DNA of 64,000 nucleotides, from NCBI GenBank assembly GCA_006386115.1, contig VFIW01000081.1, forward strand, positions 153,426 to 217,425. The letters run 5' to 3'. Made by a program: the position numbers and the translations under genes. The notes below the pieces were generated by a model that was given only the letters and a program-made list of their open reading frames with translations, made no database searches and had not been told where the DNA came from. Every line of letters begins with the position of its first letter. Positions within the stretch are counted from its first letter, which is position 1. The DNA is from Globisporangium splendens (taxonomy: Eukaryota > Oomycota > Peronosporomycetes > Pythiales > Pythiaceae). Shown here one piece after another: positions 52,412-62,662 of this stretch.

Positions 52412-54243
52412 CTACCAGTCTGGAAGCCCCAGAACAGCGCGCACACGCTCGAGCGCTTGCTCGGGATTAGAGCTCTGCTTGGGACTCGCTTTGTGGACTG
52501 TGACTGCGTCATCTTGCTTCGTATTCGTTGGCTTTGCGGTTGCATCAGCAGCCTCAATCGACGGCTCTCGCAATGAATGAAGCGCCTGCATTCAAGGATT
52601 ATTAAAGCACGCATACAGCGACAAGATTTCAATCACTCAGGGATTAACACTTCACCCCGCAAGGCAGCAAGAACGCACATACCATGGCATATTGCTTCCA
52701 TCCAGGTTGGCGCATAAAATCCCACAAAGTCGCATCGTTTTCGCCAAATTTGGCCACATTGTCATCCATTGTCGTAGTCGCGTCTTCTTGGGTTCGCGCA
52801 GTCACCCACGGACAGAACCAGCGATGCTGTGACAGGAGGTTCGCCTTCGCTGTCTTCACTGCTTCCGCTACTATTTTGTCAGGCGTGCCGAGCTTCTGTC
52901 GTTTGCGGCTGGGCTCCATTGCTTCTAGATCACCCGAGTCCTGAACCTCGCCACTATCAGCGCGATCAGAATTAGAATTGGAGAATAGTGGCGAAGGCAT
53001 CGATGCAAAGCTCGACACTGACCAGCGCCGATTGCAGAATTCGCACCACATCGCGTCACTAGGTCCTGCGTTCTCGCCACCCTCTTGCTTCCACTCGAGT
53101 CGCCAACCACACGAGCTCAGCAAGACCACATGCAGTAACACCACGTCCACTGCTTCTTCACCAACACGCACGAGGTCTCCAAATTTCTCCACGAGGCTCG
53201 CCTTGAGCTTGTCCACGACGACGCTTTCATTGCACGCGTCATTATCTTTATCGCCACTGAGGGCTCCCGTTGGCACTTGTAGCGCCAGAATCTTCCTTAC
53301 GACGCTTGTCTCGACCTGCAACGTGCGAAGCGCATCCCACAGCTGTGCATTATTGCTGCATGCAGCCAGCAACTGCTCGATCCGCTTCACGAGCGACTCG
53401 ACGACCTGTGCACGACTCGCAATGGGAAGCTACATAGTATCCATTCGTGTCAGCTTTTCCAGACAACATGCCAAGCTACCAGCAATAAGGAGGAGACGCA
53501 ATTGAAACACGTACAGTGGTAAACGCGACAGGCGACGGATTCTCGCGCCACGGACACAGTGGCGAATGGCCCGTGATCAGCAACTTGGCGAACGCATTCG
53601 CGACTTCGCGAGTACCCTGTGGATATGCGCACAGGCACGTTACACAAACTCCATTGACGCACGAAAACTTTAGTGAGATATGAGGCTTTGCGTACCTTTT
53701 CGCTGAGCTTGGCGTCGATTTTAAAGCACAGATACTGCTCACAACTACACACAATGAACAATAATAAACATACAACCACCACATTTACACACATAACCAC
53801 TCATTAGCGCCTTCAGTCCTGTGGAACAAATAGCAACCTCGTCAACACATAATGCACAAAAGCGCTTCTTGCCATGGACAGTAGAGCTGATCGGGCTCAC
53901 CCGTGTGGCTCCATCCGTGGCGCGCGCACGCAAACACGGAGATAGACTCTGGCTTCGCGAACCACGTGCCGATGGAGAAGCTCGATACGCGTGCGAGGAA
54001 ATCCTCATGGCTCCACGGGCGGCAGTGGCGCTCGTCGCGCTGCTCCAGCGCTCTCGTGAGCGCGCGCGACGCTTTCGCAGCAGCGGACGACGACGACAAC
54101 GAGGAAGAAGACAAGAGCCACGTGGACGAGTTGCTACTGCTTGAGGCGGCGAAGAACGACGGGTCGACGCTGCTCTTGCCGTCCAGGGGCTCCGTGGCGT
54201 CGCGCCAGTCTGCGAGCACCGCGTCGAACTGCTGCGGCTCCAT
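52412..54243 (-). CDS. ZC3HC1: C3HC zinc-finger protein, ZC3HC1/NIPA (Rsm1) family
   Basis: Exons 54243-53849, 53744-53696, 53616-53515, 53429-52683 and 52585-52412; 488 aa, phases preserved. Exons 1-3 build the C3HC module: CARHGW, then C-x2-C (LLCIICEQYLCF, spanning exons 1-2), then GHSPLCPW in exon 3. Exon 4 carries a second, Rsm1-like module (WCEFCNRRW, then SQHRWFCPW) and a short basic stretch SRKRQK that could be a nuclear signal. The family acts at the nuclear basket or as an SCF adaptor (NIPA). Exon 1 has a poly-Ser/Ala run. The exon 1 donor (AT|GTGTTG) is weak; I chose it because it alone restores the C-x2-C. The gap between GW and C-x2-C is longer than in the human protein. Confidence 0.8.
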
Positions 54244-54356
54244 TATGGTCAATGTGAACAAAATTACACCTGAGCTCAGTATGGGATCTGATCAAGTGCG
54301 ACACAAATGCTCTTCCTGTTTTCTATTCGTCAGAAATCAAGTCATAGATTGTTTCT

Positions 54357-54403
54357 ATTGGCTGTAAATTGACTTTGCACATTCAAACTCGGTCGATAGC
54401 CTC
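54357..54403. repeat. 47-bp promoter repeat, copy 1
   Basis: Matches 54454-54500 at about 37 of 47 positions with no gap; both begin ATTGGCT (inverted CCAAT) and end with CTCGGTC-R-ATAGCCTC. Confidence 0.7.
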
Positions 54404-54453
54404 ATCATGAACTACAGTGGATTGGTTTAAAATATGCATCATTCATCGATCCG

Positions 54454-54500
54454 ATTGGCTATATGTTGCATTTGCTCTTCCAGACTCGGTCAATAGCCTC
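54454..54500. repeat. 47-bp promoter repeat, copy 2
   Basis: Second copy, 97 bp after the first, within the divergent promoter of the ZC3HC1-like gene and RFC2; both ends are the most conserved parts. Confidence 0.7.
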
Positions 54501-54510
54501 TGACAAAACC

Positions 54511-54518
54511 GCGGGAAA
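54511..54518 (+). promoter_or_regulatory. Candidate E2F site upstream of RFC2
   Basis: GCGGGAAA is a perfect match to the inverted E2F consensus TTTSSCGC, 72 bp before the RFC2 ATG. S-phase genes in plants and animals use such sites; function here is inferred. Confidence 0.45.
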
Positions 54519-54589
54519 ACCTGACAGCGCGTCCTGCCATCACATATTTCCACACTCACACATCATCGCAACAATCAACATCAGTTAGG

Positions 54590-55567
54590 ATGGCGGACGA
54601 GTTCGAGGCACCGTGGGTGGAGAAGTACCGGCCGCAGACGCTGACGGACGTCGTGGGCAACCGCGACACGATCGAGTGTCTGCGCGCCATGGCCAAGGAC
54701 GGCAACATGACGAACCTCATCATCTCGGGTCCGCCGGGCACAGGCAAGACCACCAGCATCCTCTGTCTCGCGCGCGAGCTGCTCGGCGCGTCCATGAAGC
54801 AGGCGGTACTTGAGCTCAACGCGTCGGACGACCGCGGCATCGACACGGTGCGCAACAAGATCAAGATGTTCGCGCAGCAGAAGGTGACGCTGCCGCTCGG
54901 TCGCCACAAGATCGTGATCTTGGATGAGGCCGACTCGATGACCGCGGCCGCGCAGCAGGCGCTGCGCCGCACGATGGAGATCTTCTCGAGCACGACGCGC
55001 TTCGCACTCGCGTGCAACAACTCGACCAAGATCATCGAGCCGATCCAGAGTCGCTGCGCGATCCTGCGGTTCACGCGGCTCAAGGACGAGATGGTGCTCG
55101 AGCGACTGCTGCAGGTGTGTCAGTCCGAGAAGGTCGGGTACCGCGACGACGGACTCGCGGCGCTCATCTTCACGGCCGAGGGCGACATGCGCAATGCGCT
55201 CAACAACCTCCAAGCCACGTACTCGGGCTTTGGCTTCATCAGCGACACGAACGTGTTCAAAGTGTGTGACCAGCCGCATCCGACCGTCGTGCGCTCGATC
55301 ATCGAGCAGTGCGTCGCGGGCAAGATCGACGGCGCTGAGAAGGAGGTCGTCGCGCTCTGGCGCACCGGGTACTCGGCCATCGATATCATCGGCACGATCT
55401 TCCGCGTGGCCAAGTCCTTCGACATGGACGAGAAGCTCAAGCTCGAGTTCGTGAAGGAGATCGGCACGACGCACATGGCCATCGCCGACGGCGTCTCCAC
55501 GCTGCTGCAGATCCACGGCCTCATTGCGCGCCTGTGTGCCACGGCCACAGCTGCGGCGACCAAGTAA
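54590..55567 (+). CDS. RFC2: Replication factor C subunit 2 (clamp-loader AAA+ ATPase)
   Basis: 325 aa, one exon, ATG 54590. Opens with the RFC small-subunit signature PWVEKYRP (residues 8-15). Walker A is GPPGTGKTT (about 46-54); Walker B is VILDEADSM (about 106-114). The SRC arginine-finger motif [10 protein letters not shown] follows, then [11 protein letters not shown] and FKVCDQPHP, and a C-terminal helical collar ([20 protein letters not shown]). The FKVCD and [11 protein letters not shown] motifs point to human RFC2 / yeast Rfc4 rather than RFC4 or RFC5. It loads PCNA at primer ends and takes part in checkpoint clamp loading. A candidate E2F site and two CCAAT-bearing repeats lie just upstream. 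Confidence 0.95.
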   Translation: MADEFEAPWVEKYRPQTLTDVVGNRDTIECLRAMAKDGNMTNLIISGPPGTGKTTSILCLARELLGASMKQAVLELNASDDRGIDTVRNKIKMFAQQKVTLPLGRHKIVILDEADSMTAAAQQALRRTMEIFSSTTRFALACNNSTKIIEPIQSRCAILRFTRLKDEMVLERLLQVCQSEKVGYRDDGLAALIFTAEGDMRNALNNLQATYSGFGFISDTNVFKVCDQPHPTVVRSIIEQCVAGKIDGAEKEVVALWRTGYSAIDIIGTIFRVAKSFDMDEKLKLEFVKEIGTTHMAIADGVSTLLQIHGLIARLCATATAAATK

Positions 55568-56740
55568 CCAAGTAAGCAGCTCTCCGCTTCGGCTTGAGGG
55601 AGTATAAGCCACTGCTATATAATAACGATAAACATGGTGAACAAAATCCAACAAGCAGCCAAAACACACAAAAAGGCGAGCAAGCCAAACTAGTCTCAAA
55701 AATGCGCTGCACCGATATGCTGGGTTTGCTAAAACAGGGCACCTCTGTCGGTGTGTACGCTTGCTTGGCAGGGGAACATTGCCGACATGCCTTTTTGTTT
55801 GTTTGGTGCCTATTTGTCGACTTGCAATTCTTGCTCCATGCAGTGCTCGGATGTACGCAGTAGGCGCGTGCATTTGACGAGCTTAAGCTTGCGGAAGTCA
55901 GCTAAAACAGGGTGTGTTTGCATAGCTACTTGCATTGTTTGCCAGGATACACTTGCCAACATGCACGTTGCTGGGTGGGATACCCTTTCATGGCATCTTT
56001 GCATGTTGTGTTGCAAACGTCTGCTTGTGCTTGTCCGAATCTACTGGTATTAGTTATTATGTTGGAGTGGGTTACACAATGTAACCTTGAACCAGAAGTC
56101 CCTAGTTTAGGGGCATGCTTGCCACAGCACAATTCACGTCCTCGTTGAACTTTGAGCTGCCACACGACTTCTTTTTGCTTAGTGTGACCACGTTTGCCGC
56201 ACACACGAGCGCGTCAACAGGAGCAGGAAGGCAGACCATTCCTTGTCGATGCCTAAGGGCGAACGCAAAGCCAGTTGCAGTGCACATGGCAGCAAAACTC
56301 TGTCGAGTCTGCTGGAGCCCAAGGTCTGCTCACAGAGGCTGGCGATCGCAAGCTGATGCTTCACTACGCCGCTCATGCATTGCATTCGTTGTCCTTCTCT
56401 CCTGAACACGGGCTGAAGTTTTGTTGTCACCGAGTGTGCGTGCTGGATCCACCTTCTCTGGTCACACGAGCGAGCATCAACACGACCATGGCTACATCCT
56501 ATTTCCACCAATCCGAGAGTGTCAATACAATTGTAGCCAATCACCGACGACTTTATGTCCCTGCTGGGCACAATCCACAGAGTGGGACGTTTATGGTCAC
56601 AGAGACCGTCATCAACCTTGCAGCACGTAGCCATCCCTGCGTGCTCAGGGAAAAAAGTTACATTCGCATGCATCATTCCTCGATTTACGCTGCAATAGCC
56701 ACACCAAGTAGCTCTAGCGCTCTCCCCACACACTCAGACC
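55568..56740. other. Intergenic, no supported gene
   Basis: Between RFC2 and the GH1 gene. Two loosely similar segments (about 55749-55790 and 55912-55965, each with TTGCYRACATGC) hint at an old local duplication. No gene seen. Confidence 0.4.
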
Positions 56741-58162
56741 ATGACCCAAGACATTCGCTTCCTCGAGGGCTTTGCGTGGGGTGTGTCCGCGGCCGTGTAC
56801 CAGATCGAAGGCGCGACGAACGAGGGCGGCCGCGGCGACTCCATCTGGGACGCGTTCTCGCGCACGCCTGGCAAGACCGCGAACGGCGACACGGGTGTGG
56901 CCGCGATCGACCACTACCACCGCTACAAGGAGGACGTGCAGCTCATGAAGAACATGGGACTCAAGCACTACCGCATGTCCATCTCGTGGCCGCGCATCAT
57001 CCCTGCGGGTGTCGGTCAAGTCAACGAGGAAGGCGTGGACTTCTACAACCGCTCGATCGATGGGCTCATTGCGAACGGCATTGAGCCCGTGGTGACGCTG
57101 TACCATTGGGATCTGCCGCTCGCGACGGAGTTCGACGGCTGGCTCGGTGGCAAACACATCCAGGATGCATTTGCAGCCTACGCGCGCGTGTGCTTCCAAC
57201 GCTTCGGCGACCGCGTCAAGTCGTGGTTGTCGCTGAACGAGCCGTGGATCTTGTCGTCCTTGGGCTTTGGCATCGGCGTCCATGCTCCGGGCAGACGCCA
57301 CAACCCGCACACGGAGCCGTACACAGCCACGCACAACATGCTGCTGACCCACGCCAGGACCGTGGACGTGTACCGCCGCGAATTCCAGCCAACGCAAGGC
57401 AGTCGCATCGGCGTCGCGCTCAACTGCGACTGGCGCGAACCAAAGGTAACGGGCGATCCGGAGGAGGCTAAGGCGAACGCCGAGGCTGCGGAGCGTGCCG
57501 TCATTTTCATCCTCGGCTGGTCGGCGGACCCGATCTACTTTGGCGATTACCCGCAGCTCATGAAGGATATCGTCGGCGATCGCTTGCCAAAGTTCACAGA
57601 CGAGGAGAAGAAATTGCTTAAAGGAAGCAGCGATTTCTTTGGCTTGAACCACTGCGGCACCGAGTACGTGACGCCGTCTAAATCGTTTGCGGCCGGCATC
57701 CCACCGCCGAGCGACTGCACGGGCGGTGTCATCTCGGACCAGGGCGTCGAAGGCAGCATGGATCCGGGCTGGAAGCGCACGGACATCGGCTGGTCCGTCG
57801 TGCCGTGGGGCTTCGAGAAGCTCTTGCTGTGGATCCAGAAGCGATACAACCCGTCGGGTGGCATCTACGTGACCGAGAACGGCTGCGCGTGGTCCGCGGA
57901 GACCAAGGAGGAAGCGCAGAACGACGACTTCCGCGTCGAGTTCTACAAGGAGTACGTCACTGGCATGCACCGCGTGATTGCGCAGGGTGCCGACGTGCGC
58001 GGCTACTTTGCGTGGTCGTTCATCGACAACTACGAGTGGGCTGCCGGGTACTCGAAGCGCTTTGGCTTGCACTGGGTCGACTACGAGACCCAGGAGCGTG
58101 TGCCGAAGAAATCGGCGCTCTGGTTTGGCGAGACGCTGCGCAACAACGTCTTCACCGAGTAG
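56741..58162 (+). CDS. Glycoside hydrolase family 1 beta-glucosidase
   Basis: 473 aa, one exon, ATG 56741. Starts within the fold at FLEGFAWGVSAAVYQIEGA, the GH1 N-terminal signature, so there is no signal peptide and the enzyme is predicted cytosolic. Acid/base Glu167 lies in LNEPW and nucleophile Glu379 in VTENG. Other GH1 marks: RMSISWPRIIPAG, LYHWDLP and WSFIDNYEWAAGYSKRFGLH. Length fits single-domain GH1 enzymes (450-480 aa). It should hydrolyse beta-glucosides such as cellobiose or short beta-glucan oligosaccharides by a retaining mechanism; exact substrate is not readable from the sequence. Whether it is an ancient stramenopile gene or horizontally acquired needs a tree. Strong GC3 bias leaves a 452-codon shadow on the other strand. 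Confidence 0.93.
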   Translation: MTQDIRFLEGFAWGVSAAVYQIEGATNEGGRGDSIWDAFSRTPGKTANGDTGVAAIDHYHRYKEDVQLMKNMGLKHYRMSISWPRIIPAGVGQVNEEGVDFYNRSIDGLIANGIEPVVTLYHWDLPLATEFDGWLGGKHIQDAFAAYARVCFQRFGDRVKSWLSLNEPWILSSLGFGIGVHAPGRRHNPHTEPYTATHNMLLTHARTVDVYRREFQPTQGSRIGVALNCDWREPKVTGDPEEAKANAEAAERAVIFILGWSADPIYFGDYPQLMKDIVGDRLPKFTDEEKKLLKGSSDFFGLNHCGTEYVTPSKSFAAGIPPPSDCTGGVISDQGVEGSMDPGWKRTDIGWSVVPWGFEKLLLWIQKRYNPSGGIYVTENGCAWSAETKEEAQNDDFRVEFYKEYVTGMHRVIAQGADVRGYFAWSFIDNYEWAAGYSKRFGLHWVDYETQERVPKKSALWFGETLRNNVFTE

Positions 58163-60826
58163 AAGAATTCTTCGTCAAAAGCAAAAGAAAATATCTGCAT
58201 ATCCGGGTAAGTAGACTGGATTTTGAATACAAGAATGCGTAGTTGAACCAAACTGCTGCCTCTACAAATCGTGCTTGATCGACTTTCTTGGACAAAATCC
58301 GTCACTTCTCGCATCCCACTCAAGCTCAGCCTCATTTGTGGCCAGCCCAAGCTCCTCACACTGTGCATGCGCAAGGGAGCTCCAGGTTGCACACTCGATG
58401 GCAATGGCGTGGATGCGGGTGTCAATGAAACTATAACGATGAGGGCTCATCAGGAAAGTGTGGGTGAGGGAGTGATAAGCAACCGCCTCGCACGAGTCTG
58501 CAAGTGTTTGCTTAGTGAGCTGATTGACTGATTGTCCTGACACGCTCTGGATGGTTGTTTATTGGTTCCACAGAGATCTGAAGCGGAAAACAGAAAAAGA
58601 ACCCACACATAACGCAAACCCAGCAGAGGAAACGCCAGTGCTGCGATGGACAATCTGCTCCAATCGATCTCTGTACCGCTGGTGCAGGAGCCAGTCATCC
58701 GCTGGGTTTCGTCTCTCTCACGACTCGGTGCTCTGTACGATGTCACACCCTTGGTGGCTGTATCGCAGGTCATGGGCGTGACCCTCACATATTTGCACCT
58801 GGGCAAAAATTATGGGAGCGACGATGCCTCTCATTTCGTATCCTTTCTCCCTCCGTCGGCGTCAATGGGGACATGCACAAGATGCTGTTGGAAACCAAGC
58901 ATTCAACGCGCACCCATTCAGACGCAGGAGGAGCAACATGAGGAGCTCTGCTGCCTGCGCTGCTCTCAAACAGATCGCATCTCGATACCTGGGCGACACG
59001 CATGGGGATTACACAGTATTAACACTCCTTTAGGGTCGCTGTCACATCGTGCGCTCAACTGCGTTTGTGTGTGCAACAAATGATAGGGAAAGTGGACGGA
59101 CCAGGATGCACTTTGCATCGTCCTGCGATGCTTGCCGAAAGTGCGTGACAGAGTGCGCGTCAAAGGGTGGGTGATTGTCGCAACATTCGAATTTCGTGTA
59201 ACTCGATATCGCAGCATGCATGCACCTGCACAGCTCTCGCAAGGCTCTTGCTGCCACATGGCGCTGCTGCCGGTATCAAGGCGCTCACACTCGCCTCCTT
59301 TTAAAGAGCTCTGTCCGAGACACGAGCGCTGAAAACGCGAGCCGTTGCCAACTCATGTGTTGATAGTCGCACCGCACGTGGTCATCAGGGAAACCCACTC
59401 CCAAAAACCTTGAACTTCAATCGAACACCGCTGGCCATTCTGCACACGCAATTCGGTGTATCACATACTGGTATGACACAACGCGTCAATAGCCACAACG
59501 AGAGCTCTGTAGAGCTGAGACGGTGTATAGCGACGCCGTCCTTGCTCGGCACACATGAAGGTCCTTCGATGTGGAGTCCACGTTGACCCAGTGATTCGTC
59601 CACATTCACTCGCCTCAGCAGCGAGTTCTCGAAATCCGGTCGTTCATATAATCCGGTACTGACTCGATGCATTTGTCATACCTAATTAGGCGTATTTGAG
59701 ATGCTGGCCTTTCTCTCCCACGTTTTATCACGGCTGTCACCGAAAGCTCTCCGAGTGACAGGAGGGGATGGGTGCACTTCGCCTCGGATCGTGAGCCATG
59801 GTCGGCGGAATCTCACGAAATGATTCGTGCAGCATGGTCACGAGCTTGTCATAAGCACGCGCTGCTGTTTGTTTATAAAGTATCGCCCCGCGAATCTCCT
59901 TGACCTCGCGGCTAGTACTGTGGCTGTTATTAATCAGCGCATCCGACGTGTTCCGGTACTTGTGCACCACTGGAACCTGGAACTTTTTCGTCATCACTCT
60001 GCTTCTGCAAGAATCCTAAAATCAGCAGCTCTGCTAGAAGGTTGCCTCGAAAATGGCTCGAAATGCAACTGCTGGCAGCATCAACTGGATGACTATAGAT
60101 CTAAGATAATTGTACTGCATTGATATAGGAAATAGAGCTGCTGGCGGTGACTCAGGGACGTCTCGAAGTTATAGCACCTGCACTCCATATGACGATGAGA
60201 TCTTCAAAATAAAGCCACCCACTTGGTAGTTTTTTTTTGACTTATTCGAACCAGGAGGCTCTGATTCAACTGGTTTGGTTTTCTTTTTTTCAACAACGTG
60301 GCTTGAGAAGATGTCGAAGAGCTACGCTGTGTGTATGTCATGTGCTCGACTGGCGTCGACTCTTTTCTCATCATCTTTGTGGGGATGGTGGGGGAAGGAA
60401 GACACCACAACGTGGACGCCTCGTCCCTGTCCGCTTTACATCTCGGAAGCGAATCCTCCGCACAAGAAACAGGACTCAATGGCATAACGGATTCAAATCA
60501 TGCCGCATAATGGAATCTCTCTCTGAGTGACTCGGTTGATGGATAGAGATGTGCTGTGCTTTGTGTACGTCGACGGGATCCATCCACGGGAGCTTTGTGT
60601 GAGATGATGGGGATGAGAGCGTGCTGCTGGACCAATCCATGGGGATGCAAGTCACAGCCTTGCTCTCTCTCTTTCTCTCTGGCTGGCCGGTGGACCGCCA
60701 GCACGGAGTGATTGACACCCACACGTCTCTTTGCAAGCCGCTTGTTTTCTCTCTCTTGTTCTCATTCTTCAATCGGCAGGCATTGTGCCACATCCACACA
60801 CTCCCATCTCCACACAACCTTACAAG
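58163..60826. other. Long intergenic stretch, no supported gene
   Basis: 2.7 kb with scattered short frames. Two minus-strand ones (59737-59997, with SREVKEIRGAILYKQTAARA; and 59385-59672) are somewhat protein-like and may be remnants of one gene, but no domain is recognised. A plus frame at 58646-59083 is likewise unassigned. Confidence 0.4.
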
Positions 60827-62407
60827 ATGAAGATCCTTTACTCGCTGCTCGCTGTGGTCATGGCCACCGTACTGCCAGCTTCGCCTGCGTCTGCGCAGCG
60901 CACGCCGACGGCGATCGTGGACGTGATCTCGTACAACGACGTGTACGAGATGCTGCAGGATAGCGTGAACGGGCTCAACCTGGGCGGACCGTCGCGCGTG
61001 GTGCCGCTCGTCAAGGCCATGCGCGCCAAGAACCCCAACTCGCTCGTGCTCTTCGCGGGCGACACCATGTCGCCGAGCCTTTGGTCGTCGCAGTTCTACG
61101 GCATGCAGATGGTCACGGCGCACAACGCGCTCGGTCTCGACTTTGCGAGTCTGGGCAACCACGAGTTCGACTTCGGGCTCGACGCGTTCTTCAACGTCAC
61201 GGCCGCGTCCAACTTCCCGTGGCTCAACGCCAACTGCTACGAGCTCGCGACGGGCTCGCTGTTGCGCTCGACGCGGCCACGCGCCGTCAAGACGTTCAAC
61301 GACCCCGTGTTCGGCAAGATCAAGATCGGCTTCTTCGGCGTCATGTACGACATGAAGGACTCGAGCAAGGGACTCTACTGGACGGACCCGATCGAGGCCG
61401 CCAAGGTGCAGGTCGCGCAGCTCCAGGCGCAGGGCGTGGACTTCATCATCGCGCTCACGCACCAAGACCTCGCGGACGACAACCGGTTCTCGAAGGAGGT
61501 CACGGGTGTCAACCTCATCTACGCCGGTCACGACCACACGGCCATGCTGCAGACCAACTTCGGCGCGCCGTACCTCAAGGCCGATCTGGACTTCCGCTCC
61601 ATCTGGACGTCGCACATCGAGTACTTTGCCGCCAACGGCTCGCTCGCAGCCACAGCACGCATGACGCATACCAACATTCCGATCACCGAGGAGCTGCCGA
61701 CGGATCCGAGCCTCGACGCCTCCATCGCGCAGTACTCGACGACCATCGGCGTGCTCCACGCGCGCGTCATCGGATCGCTCTGTGAGCCGCTCGACGTGAC
61801 CAACAAGCTCGTGCGTGCCGCGGATGCGCCAGTCGCCAGCATCTTCACGGAGGCATCGCTCGCGTTCTACGGCAACGGCAGCGCCGACCTCACGGTCATG
61901 AACGGCGGCGGCATCCGCACGGACACAGTGTACCCGGCGGGCTCACTCACGATCGGCCAGGTCATCGGCTGGTCGCCCTTCGGCAACACGCTCATGGTCA
62001 TCGAGACGGACGGTGCGTCGCTCAAGGCGTTCATCAAGCGCGAGATGCTCACGAGCTGCGGCGCCGCCAGCACCATCCAGCTCAACGGTCTCTACGTGCA
62101 CCCGGGCGGCTTCAAGTACACGTTCAAGTGCACAGGCGCGAGCGCAGGCGACATCGCGAGCATCGAGTACTTCGAGCACCCGACGCGCTCGGGTCCGCTG
62201 CTCGACACGGACACGTTCAAGCTCGCGCTCAGCAACTACCTGTACACGTCCGAGTTCGTGGTGATCCCGGGCGTGAGCGTCATCCGCGTGGTCGTGAGCG
62301 AAGCCGAGGCCTCGCGCATCGACACGGCGCTCGAGGTGTACATCAAGTCGCTCCCGAACGCCGCGGTCTGCCCTCGAGCCGATGGTCGCTCGCTCGTGTC
62401 GTTCTAA
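60827..62407 (+). CDS. Secreted 5'-nucleotidase / UshA-like metallophosphatase
   Basis: 526 aa from ATG 60827; an upstream in-frame extension is rejected because the signal peptide (about residues 1-23, KILYSLLAVVMATVLPASPA) starts here. The calcineurin-like N-terminal domain shows FAGDTMSPS, LGNHEFDFG, ALTHQD and YAGHDH, the metal-binding blocks of this family. The C-terminal 5'-nucleotidase domain has NGGGIRTD and WSPFGNTL. The first metal block reads SYNDVYEM, with Tyr where classic enzymes have DxH. No GPI-type hydrophobic tail is visible, so the enzyme is probably secreted or periplasm-like rather than anchored. Members release phosphate from nucleotides or other esters; oomycetes may use them for scavenging host or environmental phosphate. 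Codon bias is strong. Confidence 0.88.
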   Translation: MKILYSLLAVVMATVLPASPASAQRTPTAIVDVISYNDVYEMLQDSVNGLNLGGPSRVVPLVKAMRAKNPNSLVLFAGDTMSPSLWSSQFYGMQMVTAHNALGLDFASLGNHEFDFGLDAFFNVTAASNFPWLNANCYELATGSLLRSTRPRAVKTFNDPVFGKIKIGFFGVMYDMKDSSKGLYWTDPIEAAKVQVAQLQAQGVDFIIALTHQDLADDNRFSKEVTGVNLIYAGHDHTAMLQTNFGAPYLKADLDFRSIWTSHIEYFAANGSLAATARMTHTNIPITEELPTDPSLDASIAQYSTTIGVLHARVIGSLCEPLDVTNKLVRAADAPVASIFTEASLAFYGNGSADLTVMNGGGIRTDTVYPAGSLTIGQVIGWSPFGNTLMVIETDGASLKAFIKREMLTSCGAASTIQLNGLYVHPGGFKYTFKCTGASAGDIASIEYFEHPTRSGPLLDTDTFKLALSNYLYTSEFVVIPGVSVIRVVVSEAEASRIDTALEVYIKSLPNAAVCPRADGRSLVSF

Positions 62408-62662
62408 GCAAAGCGTGTTTCGTTTTGCGAGTCTAATCTACATTAAGATACAAGTGCTTTGGTTCGAGTTACATTCGCCTTGAGTGCTGTTGCACGAGTA
62501 TGGAAGTTGCTTTTTTGATGGCGAACCAACATGCTAAAAGTGTTTTGTTTCGCGCAACGCGGCGTTGCACGAAGGTGTAGCTTGTCCTTCGCTATATTTA
62601 CAGTGCCGACGGCATAAATAGCTTCATTGTTGACATGGTCTATATACAGCTGCCTCGCCGCC

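Noticed and set aside
54581..58072. 430- and 452-codon minus-strand frames opposite RFC2 and the GH1 gene
   Set aside because: Complementary shadows; sense strands contain complete catalytic motifs, antisense ones none.
60476..61759. 427-codon minus-strand frame opposite the 5'-nucleotidase-like gene
   Set aside because: Same explanation; composition is Arg/Val/His-rich and featureless.
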